Source: an uncultured Sphingopyxis sp. (lineage in GTDB: Bacteria; Pseudomonadota; Alphaproteobacteria; Sphingomonadales; Sphingomonadaceae). Taken from it: a stretch of DNA of 40,728 nucleotides. This document shows positions 19,516 to 26,817 of the stretch, piece by piece (positions within the stretch are counted from its first letter, which is position 1; each line of letters starts with the position of its first letter). The translations under genes were made by a program, and so were the position numbers. Below the pieces are notes generated by a model. The model made no database searches. It had not been told where the DNA came from and was given only the letters and a program-made list of their open reading frames with translations. Location of the stretch: contig CALMYE010000089.1 of assembly GCA_937873425.1 (NCBI GenBank), forward strand, positions 1 through 40,728, written 5' to 3'.

Positions 19516-19820
19516 TCAAAACCTGTGCCGGGCCGATCCGGCGCAATGCCGAAGGGGACGGGCCGGTTTTCGCGCGCCAGCGGCGCGCCTCGGTCGATGG
19601 CAATGTGAAAGGCCGGCACATCGGGGATGACATGGCCCGATCAGCAGACGACGAGCGGGTCGGCGAAGGCGCGTCCCGCGACCCGCGCCAGCGTGCCGTT
19701 GCAGAGGCTCGCATCGTCGACAATGTCGAGGAATTGCTTGGCACGCTCGCCGCGGGACGCAGGCTACAGGCGGCCTCCGGCGCCACCGCAAAGGACCACG
19801 GGCTGTACCGCGCCGTGCAA
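19456..19820 (-). pseudogene. manC: Remnant of mannose-1-phosphate guanylyltransferase
   Basis: On the minus strand, 6 bp after the glycosyltransferase stop, one frame reads the nucleotidyltransferase start VVLCGGAGGRL, then a TAG where the family has Trp (RLWPAS), then PASRGERAKQFLDIVDDASL (the pyrophosphorylase PKQFL box) and FADPLVVC. A TGA follows, and then, still in frame, SGHVIPDVPAFHIAIDRGAP and FGIAPDRPGTGFDYI, which belong about 60 codons later in intact ManC/AlgA. So the remnant has a nonsense mutation, an internal deletion and a missing C-terminus, its homology ending near the PRC-barrel gene. ManC makes GDP-mannose, which fits the adjacent glycosyltransferase. No working product is expected. 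Confidence 0.78.
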
Positions 19821-19825
19821 ATGGC

Positions 19826-22171
19826 TCAGCCGGCGAGCTCGGGCACCGAGGTGGAGAGTCTCCGCGCGCCAACCTCGGGCATCGCTTCGCGCCAGAATTT
19901 CGCGGCCATCGTCTGCGAAGCGAGCTGATAAGCGAGGACCGATTCCGCGCCGCTGTTGCTGTTGACCCCGTGTGGAGTCAGGCCGTCGACGCAGCGTCCG
20001 GAGTTGGGGTCTGCCAGAGCAATAGCGCGATCATTGCGGCCAAAAAACCAGGCATAGGCGGTCTCGGCATGGGCGCGCCATGCCTTGCTCCGCGTCGCAT
20101 CGAATGCCGTTGCGCAGGCGTCGATCGTCGCCCAGGCTTCGAGCGGCTGCTGGTCGAACGGAAAGCTTTCCCCGGCCCGGTCGAAGCTGTCCGACCCTAC
20201 CGGACGAAAATGACCCTCGCGAGCGGTCTGGAAATCTGCGAGCCAGTCGAGCGCGGCGAGACCGGCTTCCTCGAGCGGGAGCGAGCGGAGCCGCTGCCCC
20301 GCGCGGATCAGCGCTTCTGCCAGGCGGGCATTATCGTAGGAAAGCCCGGCTTCGAACCAGTCCCAGCCCGGCCGGCGTGCAGCTTTCCACAACGCGCACA
20401 AAAACGCGCCGCCGCGCTCGACGATCGCGTGCGCCCGGGCGTTGCCAGGTTCATGCGCGAGCCGCGCATCGGCGCCGAGGACCGCAAAGGCGACCGCGCG
20501 CAGACTCTTGAACCGCTCGGCCATCGGTGCGGCGAGATCGAACAGGTCGGCGGCCCAGTCGCGCATCGCGGGCGAGGCGGCATGCGCTGCGGCATGACCG
20601 AGCGCCCAGAGCGTGCGCCCGTTACTGTCCTCCGAGCCTTCATCCTCGAGCCAGCGGCGGTCGTAACCCATGAAATTGCGAAACACGCGGCGATCGGGAT
20701 TCCAGCCATGTTGGATAAAGCTGGCGAAGGAAAGCGCGCGCGATTGCGCCAGTACCTGCCCGCGCGCTGGCAAGCCGTGCACAAGCATCAACGCGCGGGC
20801 ATTGTCGTCGATGCAATAGCCGTGGCGGCGATCAGGAACGCGATGAATACTGTGCTGGAACATGCCGACATCGTCGCAAAGCGCCCAGGCGCCCTCGATC
20901 GCGGGCATGCGGCGCGTGCCCGCGGGGGGCTCGGGCAGGGCGACACCATCGACCAAGGTCGCGCAGGCGCGCGCGATCACGTTCCATGCGGTGCGGCGTC
21001 CCCGGGCATAGGCGCGCCGCTGAAATGTACGGCGTTCTTCGGGAACCGCGAGCAGCAGGAGCACGGCTTCGGCGATCGCATCGCTGTCGATTCCGGGGAG
21101 CAGGATGCCCACATCGTCGGCAAGCAGTTCGCGAGCGTGAACAAAGGGCGTCGAGACTACGGCGCGGCCGAGCGCCACCGCATAGGCGAGCGTTCCCGAC
21201 GTGATCTGTTGCAGATTGGGATAGGGTGCGAGGTAGATGTCGCAAAGCTCGATCTGGTCGAGCAGTTCTTCGGTGTCGAGAAAGCGGTTCTCCCACGCGA
21301 CATTTCCCGCGACGCCGAGGCTTCCCGCGAGCTGCTCCAGACTTTCGCGATAGGCCTCGCCTTCGGCTGCAACGAGATTGGGATGGGTCGCGCCCACGAT
21401 CCGGTAGAGGACGTCGGGATATTGTGCGACGATCGAGGGCAGCGCCCGGATCGCGGCTTCGAGGCCTTTGCCGGGCCCGATCAGGCCGAACGTCGAGATC
21501 ACGGGGCGATCGGCGATGCCGAGCGCCTCGCGGAGCGGCGCGATATCGACAAAAGGCCGGTCGGGCGTCCCATGCTCGATATGGACGATCTGAGCGGCGC
21601 TCGCGCCATACACGTCGCGCAAGGTTTCTCGACCATAATCGCTCATGACGACAAGCTTGCTGGCGCGCGCAACGAGCCGGTCCATCACGCGGCGTTGATC
21701 CGCACTGGGAGCGGCGAGAACAGTATGCAGCGTTACGATCAACGGCGCAGCAACACGATCGACCAGTTCGAATATCATTTCGCCGGCGGCGCCGCCGTAA
21801 ATGCCGAATTCGTGTTGAAGCCAGATGGCTTGTGCGCCGCTAGCGTTGATCGCCTCGGCTGCGGCCCGATAATCTGCCGGCGCCTGTTCGTTAATCGCGA
21901 GCGAAACCTCGCTGCCCATATCCGGATCGGTGCGGCTGCGCATCGCATAAATGTCGATCGCCAGATCGCAGCGCGCAGCGCGAAGATGATCGTAAGTGTC
22001 GGCCGTGAAGGTCGCGATCCCGCATTGGCGCGGCCGAAAGCAGCCGATGAGGGCGAGCCGGTGTGCCTGGCGGATCGGCGGTGCCGTATCGGCAGGAAGG
22101 GAGACCGGGGAGGAAGAAAGATCGTCGAGGGAAATATCGCGGAAAAACCGGTCATCGCTATCGTACTTCAT
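19826..22171 (-). CDS. Two-domain glycosyltransferase (GT4-like plus alpha/alpha-toroid C-domain)
   Basis: The 781-aa protein has an N-terminal GT-B glycosyltransferase of GT4 type: an acceptor-side start CGIATFTADTYDHLR, then STFGLIGPGKGLEAAIRALP and the donor-binding region DIYLAPYPNLQQITSGTLAYA at about residues 205-345. From about residue 420 the C-terminal half is a helix-rich domain (YCIDDNARALM, GRTLWALGHAA, PFDQQPLEAWATIDA) that resembles six-hairpin glycosidase folds. Such fusions occur in polysaccharide and mannan-type clusters. It is followed by a manC remnant, which supports a mannosyl donor. Several starts are possible; ATG 22171 has GAGGA 5 nt upstream. There is no signal peptide. 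The exact sugar and acceptor are unknown. Confidence 0.82.
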   Translation of the reverse strand: MKYDSDDRFFRDISLDDLSSSPVSLPADTAPPIRQAHRLALIGCFRPRQCGIATFTADTYDHLRAARCDLAIDIYAMRSRTDPDMGSEVSLAINEQAPADYRAAAEAINASGAQAIWLQHEFGIYGGAAGEMIFELVDRVAAPLIVTLHTVLAAPSADQRRVMDRLVARASKLVVMSDYGRETLRDVYGASAAQIVHIEHGTPDRPFVDIAPLREALGIADRPVISTFGLIGPGKGLEAAIRALPSIVAQYPDVLYRIVGATHPNLVAAEGEAYRESLEQLAGSLGVAGNVAWENRFLDTEELLDQIELCDIYLAPYPNLQQITSGTLAYAVALGRAVVSTPFVHARELLADDVGILLPGIDSDAIAEAVLLLLAVPEERRTFQRRAYARGRRTAWNVIARACATLVDGVALPEPPAGTRRMPAIEGAWALCDDVGMFQHSIHRVPDRRHGYCIDDNARALMLVHGLPARGQVLAQSRALSFASFIQHGWNPDRRVFRNFMGYDRRWLEDEGSEDSNGRTLWALGHAAAHAASPAMRDWAADLFDLAAPMAERFKSLRAVAFAVLGADARLAHEPGNARAHAIVERGGAFLCALWKAARRPGWDWFEAGLSYDNARLAEALIRAGQRLRSLPLEEAGLAALDWLADFQTAREGHFRPVGSDSFDRAGESFPFDQQPLEAWATIDACATAFDATRSKAWRAHAETAYAWFFGRNDRAIALADPNSGRCVDGLTPHGVNSNSGAESVLAYQLASQTMAAKFWREAMPEVGARRLSTSVPELAG

Positions 22172-22597
22172 ATCCATCCTCATCGTCAAATGCCACGCGC
22201 ACGCTTTCGGCCGCGCGTGTGGGCACGCGGGTCCGAAACCGGGCGTTCGACCGGCCTAGCTGTCAGTTTGATCGTATGCCGGAGCAACGCGCCTCCCGGC
22301 TCCGGGTTGCAGTGCAACAAGCGAGAATGCGTTTCGATTAACACAGGTTATGCCGATTTTTAACGAAGCCGGAAAAATGCCGCAATATCGGTCCCACTCG
22401 CGCGCGCCCCGTCCGCCGAAGGTGCCGATGGATGGCAACTGCCCGGCTTCCGCCGGAACTATTGGACCGCGCGTGCGTCCCTTTGCCATCGGCTGCGCAG
22501 CTGTACGAAAATCCTCAACACCACTCGAGGTACCGGCATTCCCGGCGTCTCGTCGACAAATGCACGTTGGTAGATCTCGGCGGGCAAGGAGATGTCT
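22172..22597. other. 426-bp divergent intergenic region
   Basis: This gap separates the glycosyltransferase from the SRPBCC gene. It holds an EcfG-like promoter match (listed separately), a small hairpin (GTTGC-AGT-GCAAC near 22305-22320) and a GC-rich palindromic stretch near 22285-22305. I see no credible gene; short frames here lack both family features and ribosome binding sites. Confidence 0.6.
22455..22479 (+). promoter_or_regulatory. EcfG-like (general stress response) promoter
   Basis: GGAAC (22455-22459), a 16-nt spacer and CGTC (22476-22479) match the alphaproteobacterial EcfG consensus GGAAC-N16/17-CGTT with one mismatch. It lies about 120 bp before the SRPBCC start and points the right way to drive the SRPBCC, alcohol dehydrogenase and SDR genes. 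The assignment is from motif only. Confidence 0.45.
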
Positions 22598-23281
22598 ATG
22601 CGTATGTTCACCGACCGTTTTGCCGGCAGAGGCAAGCCTGATCCCTTCGCAATAGCCGTTGCCGGCGCGGGCTTGGCCATTGCCGGAATGGGCTACGCGT
22701 TCTGGCGGCGTCGGCAAAAAAGAGGGGCCGAGCCCGAACGCATCGCCACTGACGCACCCCACTGGACGCTCGATAAGCCGTCGGCGCGTGCGCTCTTCGG
22801 CAAGTCGGTGCTGGTCAATCGGCCCCGCGAGGAAGTGTTCGCGGCGTGGAAGGTCGAACGCTTCCCCGAATTCATGGAAAATGTTGTCGCGGTCGAGCCG
22901 CTGGGCGGCGGGTCCGCGCGGTGGACCATTAAGGGCCCGGCGAGACGCGACGTCCATCTGGTCAACAGTATCACCGAGAGCATCGAGAATGAGACGATCA
23001 GTTGGCACAGCGACGCCGAAAGCGAGATCGCGAATAGCGGCGAGGTCCGCTTCGCCGATGCCCCCGCCGGGCGCGGCACCTATGTGACCCTGATCCTCGC
23101 CTACGATCCCCCCGGGGGCAAGCTTGGCCGTCTCGGCGCAAAACTGCTCCAGCGCGAACCCGAGGTGCAGGCGCGCCGCGATCTTCACCGCTTCAAGCAG
23201 CTGATGGAGACCGGCGAGGTGGCGAGCAATGCCTCGCCATCGGCGCGAAAGTCCGAATCCTCCGTCGAACCCCATATCTGA
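22598..23281 (+). CDS. SRPBCC-family protein with N-terminal membrane anchor
   Basis: The 227-aa product has one N-terminal hydrophobic helix (FAIAVAGAGLAIAGMGYAF) followed by basic residues RRRQKR. A START-like SRPBCC (polyketide cyclase/dehydrase-type) domain at about 60-200 follows: SVLVNRPREEVFAAWKVERF, then WTIKGPARRD, then ENETISWHS. This fold binds hydrophobic ligands; the substrate is unknown. I prefer ATG 22598 because AAGGAG (22586-22591) is 6 nt upstream; the earlier ATG at 22592 abuts it. It is the first gene of a likely operon with the zinc dehydrogenase, 10 bp downstream. Confidence 0.82.
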   Translation: MRMFTDRFAGRGKPDPFAIAVAGAGLAIAGMGYAFWRRRQKRGAEPERIATDAPHWTLDKPSARALFGKSVLVNRPREEVFAAWKVERFPEFMENVVAVEPLGGGSARWTIKGPARRDVHLVNSITESIENETISWHSDAESEIANSGEVRFADAPAGRGTYVTLILAYDPPGGKLGRLGAKLLQREPEVQARRDLHRFKQLMETGEVASNASPSARKSESSVEPHI

Positions 23282-23291
23282 GGACCAGTTC

Positions 23292-24515
23292 ATGCGAGCA
23301 GTCACCTGGCAAGGCCGCCACAAGATCAGCGTCGAGACGGTGCCCGATCCCGAGATCGTCAATCCGCGCGATGCGATTCTTCGTGTTACATCGACCGCGA
23401 TCTGCGGTTCGGACCTTCACCTTTATGATGGCTTTATTCCTGGCATGCGCGCCGGCGATATTGTCGGTCATGAGTTCATGGGCGAGGTCGTCGAGGTCGG
23501 TTCGGGATCGACCCTCAAGAAAGGGCAGCGCGTTGTCGTACCCTTCACGATCAGCTGCGGCTCCTGCTTCTTTTGCGAGAAGCAGCAATATAGCGCCTGC
23601 GACAACAGCAACCCGTCAGAGACGCGCGATGCGTCAGAGCTGTTGATGGGGCATGCAATGGGCGCGGCCTTCGGCTACGCGCATTTGACCGGCGGCTATG
23701 CCGGCGGACAGGCCGAATATGTGCGTGTGCCCTATTCGGACGTCGGCCCGGTCATCATCCCCGATGACCTTCCTGACGACGATGTCCTGTTCCTCTCGGA
23801 CATTCTGCCGACCGGCTGGCATGCCGCGGTCAACGCCGATATCGAGCCCGGCGACACCGTCGCGGTGTGGGGCTGCGGACCGGTCGGACTGTTCACGATC
23901 CAGTCGGCCTTGTTGCTAGGCGCCGGACGCGTGATCGCGATCGATCATTTCCCCGCGCGCCTGCGGCTTGCAAGGCAGCTCGGCGCCGAGATCCTTGACT
24001 ACACGCAGGTCGACGTTCGCGAGGCGCTTAATGAGATGACCGGAGGGATCGGGCCCGACGCGTGCATCGACTGCGTCGGCATGGAGAGCCACGGCTTCAC
24101 CCCTGACAACATACTCGATCAGGTCAAAGTCCAGATTTATTCGGTTACCGAGCGACCGCATGCGCTGCGGCAGGCTATCCTTGCGTGCCGCAAGGGCGGA
24201 CGTGTTTCGATCCCCGGTGTCTATGGGGGCTTCGCTGACAAATTCCCGTTGGGACAGCTGATGGAGAAGGGGCTCACCGTTAAGAGCGGCCAGACGCCGG
24301 TCCAGAAATATAGCGGGGAGCTGCTGAAGATGATCCAGGACGGCAAGTTCGATACGACCTCGCTCGTCTCGCATCACGCCGCGCTCGAGGATGCCGCCGA
24401 GATGTACCGCCACTGGCACGGCGAGCAGAACGACTACACCAAGATCATTTTGAAGCCCGGGCTCGAGAAAGGCGCGGTGCAGGCTCGGAAGGAGAGCGAA
24501 CATGCCGATGCGTAA
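23292..24515 (+). CDS. Zinc-dependent alcohol/aldehyde dehydrogenase (MDR, formaldehyde-dehydrogenase-like)
   Basis: This 407-aa medium-chain dehydrogenase has the catalytic zinc ligands in ICGSDLHLYDG and GHEFMGEVVEVG and a structural-zinc cysteine cluster (CGSCFFCEKQQYSAC). Its NAD(P)-binding motif is WGCGPVGLF near residue 197. The long insert after the cysteine cluster (DASELLMGHAMGAAFGY) is typical of the glutathione-independent formaldehyde dehydrogenase-like subgroup. The true substrate is unknown. GAGGA at about 23280 supports the ATG. Its end overlaps the SDR gene by 14 bp, so the two are co-translated, a pairing that suggests linked redox steps or co-regulated stress enzymes. Confidence 0.9.
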   Translation: MRAVTWQGRHKISVETVPDPEIVNPRDAILRVTSTAICGSDLHLYDGFIPGMRAGDIVGHEFMGEVVEVGSGSTLKKGQRVVVPFTISCGSCFFCEKQQYSACDNSNPSETRDASELLMGHAMGAAFGYAHLTGGYAGGQAEYVRVPYSDVGPVIIPDDLPDDDVLFLSDILPTGWHAAVNADIEPGDTVAVWGCGPVGLFTIQSALLLGAGRVIAIDHFPARLRLARQLGAEILDYTQVDVREALNEMTGGIGPDACIDCVGMESHGFTPDNILDQVKVQIYSVTERPHALRQAILACRKGGRVSIPGVYGGFADKFPLGQLMEKGLTVKSGQTPVQKYSGELLKMIQDGKFDTTSLVSHHAALEDAAEMYRHWHGEQNDYTKIILKPGLEKGAVQARKESEHADA

Positions 24516-25284
24516 ACTCGCCCTCATCACCGGCGCCTCGAGCGGTATCGGCCGCGAAATCGCCAGGCTCGCCGCCGCCGATGGCTATGACCTTGTCGTC
24601 GCGGCCGACGAGCCCATCGTCGACGCCGCGGCGGGACTTCGCGGCCAGGGCATCGAGGTCCAGACGGTCGAGGCCGACCTCGCCACGCCCGCCGGCGTCG
24701 AGAAACTGCTCGCCGCCGCGTCGGGGCGCCAAATTGATGTGCTGGTCGCCAACGCGGGCCATGGTCTCGGCCGCGGCTTTCTCGATCAGGATGTTGCCGA
24801 GTGGCGCCACGTCATCGACACCAATATCACAGGCACCCTGCTACTGCTTCAGCCGGTGCTCAAGCAGATGGTTACGCGCGGCGAGGGCAAAGTGCTGATT
24901 ACCGGCTCAATCGCGGGCCATCTCGCAGGCTCGTTCCAGGCGGTCTACAATGGCACAAAGGCGTTCGTCGACAGCTTCGCCGCGGCGATCGGGAATGAGC
25001 TGAAGGATAGCGGCGTGACCATCACGTGCCTCAAGCCTGGCGCCACGGAAACGAATTTTTTCGCGCGCGCGGGTATGCTCGATACCAAGGTGGGACAGGC
25101 GAAGAAGGACGATGCTGCCGATGTTGCGGTTACCGGTTGGGTGGCAATGAAGAACGGCGAGCACTCGGTCATCCACGGCCTCAAGAACAAGGCGCAGGTG
25201 CTGGCTTCGGGCGTCCTCAGCGAAGCGGCGACCGCCGAGATGCACCGCAAGCAAGCCGAACCCGGCTCGGCCGGTAAGCGCTGA
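24502..25284 (+). CDS. Short-chain dehydrogenase/reductase
   Basis: A classical SDR of 260 aa, with the cofactor motif TGASSGIGREIA at about residues 10-21, the NAG box in LVANAGHG, the serine in ITGSIAGHLAG, and the catalytic YNGTK (Tyr and Lys four apart) near residues 151-155. The acidic residue after the second strand (VVAADEP) hints at NAD over NADP, which is a weak inference. AAGGAG 8 nt upstream supports ATG 24502. It overlaps the zinc dehydrogenase gene. The substrate is unknown. Confidence 0.9.
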   Translation: MPMRKLALITGASSGIGREIARLAAADGYDLVVAADEPIVDAAAGLRGQGIEVQTVEADLATPAGVEKLLAAASGRQIDVLVANAGHGLGRGFLDQDVAEWRHVIDTNITGTLLLLQPVLKQMVTRGEGKVLITGSIAGHLAGSFQAVYNGTKAFVDSFAAAIGNELKDSGVTITCLKPGATETNFFARAGMLDTKVGQAKKDDAADVAVTGWVAMKNGEHSVIHGLKNKAQVLASGVLSEAATAEMHRKQAEPGSAGKR

Positions 25285-25452
25285 CGGGGAGGTTTTCGTC
25301 GTAAACGTTGCCAAGCTGCCCCCGATCGCCGTCGAGAAGTCGTGGGGCGTCGAGGGGCTTCCTGAACCTTTTGTGTCTGCAGTGGCTGCCCGAGAGCAGC
25401 CTCGACGTGACCCAGGTTTATGGCAATCCACCGGCCAGGGAGCGCTTGCGCT

Positions 25453-25872
25453 ATGAGCGAAAACGAAGGCGTGGAGCGATTCGTTGCCGCGCAGGAAGAA
25501 ACCTATCCTCGCGCGCTCACCGAGATCAAACGCGGCGCCAAGCGCTCGCACTGGATGTGGTTCATTTTCCCGCAGCTCGCCGGTCTTGGTCGAAGCGCTG
25601 CTGCGCAGCGTTTCGCAATCCATTCGGCGGACGAGGCGCGAGCCTATCTGGCTCATCCGTTGCTCGGCGCGCGCTACCGCGAATGCGTCGCGGCGCTCCA
25701 GAAACTGGACGCGAGCGACCCTGAGGCGGTGTTTGGCAAAATCGATGCTGTGAAACTGGGCTCATCGCTGACATTGTTCGAGGCGGTCGATGGCCATCCC
25801 CTGTTCGCTGCCGCGCTCGATCGCTGGTTCGGGGGCGAACGCGACGCGCGAACGCTGGACTTGCTCGGTTAA
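25453..25872 (+). CDS. DUF1810-family protein
   Basis: The 139-aa product matches the DUF1810 (calpastatin-like) family: VERFVAAQEETYPRALTEIK at the start, then the hallmark SHWMWFIFPQLAGLG, AYLAHPLLGARY and a late KLGSSLTLFE. The molecular function of the family is not established. The start at ATG 25453 puts the family's usual N-terminus first; the frame is open 33 nt further upstream. It runs 168 bp after the SDR and converges with the YCII-like gene, overlapping it by 4 bp at the stops. Confidence 0.85.
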   Translation: MSENEGVERFVAAQEETYPRALTEIKRGAKRSHWMWFIFPQLAGLGRSAAAQRFAIHSADEARAYLAHPLLGARYRECVAALQKLDASDPEAVFGKIDAVKLGSSLTLFEAVDGHPLFAAALDRWFGGERDARTLDLLG

Positions 25873-26219
25873 CGACCGCTTTGATGTCCGCTGTTTTCGA
25901 CAAGCGGCCAGACCTCGATCACGCCATGCGCCACCGCGCAGGGCGAATGCTGCGCGAGCTGAATAGCTTCGCCAAGATTGGCGGCTTCGATGAGCGCGAA
26001 GCCAGCGACCGGGAGCGAGGACGACAGATAGGGACCAGTCGTGGTCTGCACGCTATCGCCTTCGGGATTGCGGACCTGGATCGGCAGGCCAGCGATGCCC
26101 ATGACCGCACCGCTTTCCTTCAGTCGATCGTCATGGGCGTGGGCCGCGTCGCGAATGTCTTGCGGGGTCCGCTGATAGCCCGCTTCGTCGCCATAACCGA
26201 TCGTCACGAATTTGGGCAT
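25869..26219 (-). CDS. YCII-related (DGPF-like) protein
   Basis: A 116-aa YCII/DGPF-domain protein with a ferredoxin-like dimeric alpha-beta barrel. It begins MPKFVTIGYGDEAGY and continues with AHAHDDRLKESGAVM, TTTGPYLSSSLPVAGFALIE (the family's usual 'dGPf...e.l.Gf.li.a' stretch) and AIQLAQHSPCA, ending in a branch typical of sigma-factor-linked YCII proteins. The family's activity is largely unknown. GAAGGAGAAGGAG just upstream is a strong ribosome binding site for ATG 26219. An EcfG-like promoter lies about 25-50 bp upstream. Confidence 0.85.
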   Translation of the reverse strand: MPKFVTIGYGDEAGYQRTPQDIRDAAHAHDDRLKESGAVMGIAGLPIQVRNPEGDSVQTTTGPYLSSSLPVAGFALIEAANLGEAIQLAQHSPCAVAHGVIEVWPLVENSGHQSGR

Positions 26220-26241
26220 GTCGCACTCCTTCTCCTTCCAC

Positions 26242-26266
26242 AACCGGGGACGCGCCTTGTCGTTCC
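26242..26266 (-). promoter_or_regulatory. EcfG-like promoter before the YCII-like gene
   Basis: Read on the minus strand, GGAAC (26266-26262), then 17 nt, then GTT (26244-26242) fits the GGAAC-N16/17-(C)GTT consensus, with G where the consensus has C. It lies just upstream of the YCII-like gene's ribosome binding site. This is motif evidence only. Confidence 0.45.
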
Positions 26267-26606
26267 ATGACGCAGGCGCGGGATCGTTTATTGTTCCGCG
26301 GGAGCGAACCGCAGCGGAGCGTCGCGAGTGCGACGCTTTCGCGCCTATTTCAGAATGTCTCATGGAGGTCCGGCGTCTGTGTTTTTCCAGCTGCGGCCAG
26401 TCCTATTGCCTCCGGGTTTATCGGCTTTGTCGGCTTGGCGCGTGCTTTGGCAGGTTTCGAGCGCGCGGTGTGCCCGCAAAATCGGGCGGGGCGCCTTTGA
26501 GGACACGGCGTGCGGACGCTGCCGGGCTGATCGACGCAAGCCCAATAGATCCGGATGTGCGTGAAATGGCCTTTCCTACAATATTTCGCTGTGCCATTCC
26601 TGCTGC

Positions 26607-26729
26607 ATGGATAGCGAACCGAACTGGAAAACCCGCGCAATTGCGGGCGAATATTGGCTCGCGGCTCTATTGGTCGCGGGATCCTTCCTTGCCGGACTGA
26701 TCGGCGCCATCCGCTCTATGCTCGGCTGA
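26607..26729 (+). CDS. Possible 40-aa single-span membrane peptide
   Basis: The frame from ATG 26607 encodes 40 residues: a polar start (MDSEPNWKTR), one hydrophobic helix (YWLAALLVAGSFLAGLIGAI) and a short tail. Its composition is that of a genuine membrane peptide, which is notable for a random frame, but no good ribosome binding site is seen and I know no family for it. Confidence 0.35.
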   Translation: MDSEPNWKTRAIAGEYWLAALLVAGSFLAGLIGAIRSMLG

Positions 26730-26817
26730 AAAACGGATTTGATTTGCAGCATTCGCTGCGACGTCGGCGGCTCGAGGGGCATGAACGGATGGCCACGCGG
26801 CAAGAAGGAGGGGTTTG

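Larger units (their letters stand above)
26220..26817. other. 598-bp region with little clear coding content
   Basis: Apart from the EcfG-like promoter at its left edge and a possible 40-aa membrane peptide near its right end, I see no supportable gene here. The several open frames of 60-160 codons lack homology I recognise, lack ribosome binding sites and have irregular composition. No tRNA, insertion sequence end or strong terminator was seen. Confidence 0.55.

Noticed and set aside
19970-22363. 797-aa plus-strand frame opposite the glycosyltransferase
   Set aside because: The minus strand carries a coherent two-domain glycosyltransferase; the plus frame has shadow composition only.
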